Source of the DNA: AE-B3B sp964543295
Lineage (GTDB): Bacteria > Aerophobota > Aerophobia > Aerophobales > AE-B3A
NCBI GenBank assembly: GCA_964543295.1
Contig: CAZIXA010000004.1
Location: forward strand, 33,344 to 97,343
DNA length: 64,000 nucleotides
Direction: 5' to 3'
Below, one piece after another: positions 63,822 to 64,000 of the stretch. The notes beneath the pieces are model-generated. The model saw only the letters and a list, made by a program, of their open reading frames with translations. It did not search any database and was not told where the DNA came from. The position numbers were made by a program, and so were the translations under genes. The stretch's first letter is position 1; the number at the start of each line of letters is the position of its first letter.

Positions 63822-64000
63822 TTAGGGCCACTGCAGGACTGCACACTTTTCGTGTCCTTTTCCTTTTATCATGTCGAGGGCGTGAGGAATGACAGGAAGA
63901 ATGATTTCCAGGCACTCCTTAACTGCCTTAAGGCTTCCGGGAAGGTTGATGATGAGACTTTTTTTTCTGGTTCCAGCAGTTGCCCGCGAAAGAATGGCCG
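63822..64000 (-). CDS. MoaB/MogA-type molybdopterin protein, 3' part
   Basis: Cut by the window edge; 58 codons remain. The minus strand reads ILSRATAGTRKKSLIINLPG and SLKAVKECLEIILPVIPHAL, the C-terminal substrate-loop region of MoaB/MogA, which adenylate molybdopterin. It fits the mobB gene at 37.5 kb. Confidence 0.8.
   Translation of the reverse strand, partial: AILSRATAGTRKKSLIINLPGSLKAVKECLEIILPVIPHALDMIKGKGHEKCAVLQWP

Overview
The window looks like a chromosome segment from an uncultured anaerobic bacterium. It carries a bacterial rRNA operon with Ala and Ile spacer tRNAs, pheT, purF, ruvAB and sigma-70/sigma-54 type promoters. Alongside these sit genes typical of anaerobes with one-carbon or hydrogen metabolism: ferredoxins, 2-oxoacid:ferredoxin oxidoreductase subunits, a MetV-type protein, a corrinoid-activator (RACo) relative, DUF1638, an archaeal-type aldolase, TreT and two [NiFe] hydrogenases. 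I cannot name the phylum from the sequence alone; lineages such as Aerophobota or Atribacterota would fit, but this is a guess. The 16S gene (9721-11327, minus strand) should settle it.

Layout. 1-5.85 kb is the right end of an integrated element: a spore-photoproduct-lyase-like radical SAM protein, an archaeo-eukaryotic-type primase, a 52-residue protein, two OB-fold proteins, a HEAT-like protein and a large serine recombinase. The recombinase gene runs into a tRNA-Asn gene, so that tRNA is the probable attachment site. 5.8-11.4 kb is the rRNA operon on the minus strand (16S, tRNA-Ile, tRNA-Ala, 23S, 5S, tRNA-Asn). 11.5-33.2 kb is housekeeping: pheT, purF, an RRM protein, M50 protease, DHH/CBS/nucleotidyltransferase fusion, XerD-like recombinase, oxidoreductase gamma subunit, phosphohexomutase, a PfkB kinase, a formyltransferase/HAD pair, a sugar ABC transporter with TreT, and ruvAB. 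33.7-38.7 kb holds a DRTGG protein, a sodium/solute symporter split from its small partner by a MITE, and the trmO-mobB-MBL cluster.

38.7-52.1 kb is a decaying accessory region. Intact small genes for methyltransferases, ferredoxins, PAC2, DUF1638, aldolase, NUDIX and MetV alternate with relics. The relics include two copies of a Fur gene that share the same internal deletion but keep a strong Fur-boxed promoter. There are also DUF1638 and ATP-pyrophosphatase fragments, NifX-like and FeoB-like pieces, and a RACo-like gene interrupted by one in-frame UAG.

52.2-63.5 kb is the most coherent system. A sigma-70-type promoter drives a signal-less HupSL-like hydrogenase, then a soluble PAS histidine kinase and an NtrC-type regulator. 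A good -24/-12 (sigma-54) promoter follows. Downstream of it lie a double-receiver protein, a receiver-kinase hybrid and a four-subunit group-3b-type hydrogenase (hydBGDA). The order suggests H2 sensing that controls the second hydrogenase through sigma-54. Both hydrogenase small subunits lack the second cysteine of the usual proximal-cluster CxxC motif (Ser in one, Glu in the other). The window ends with a GDPD relic and the 3' part of a MoaB/MogA-type gene.
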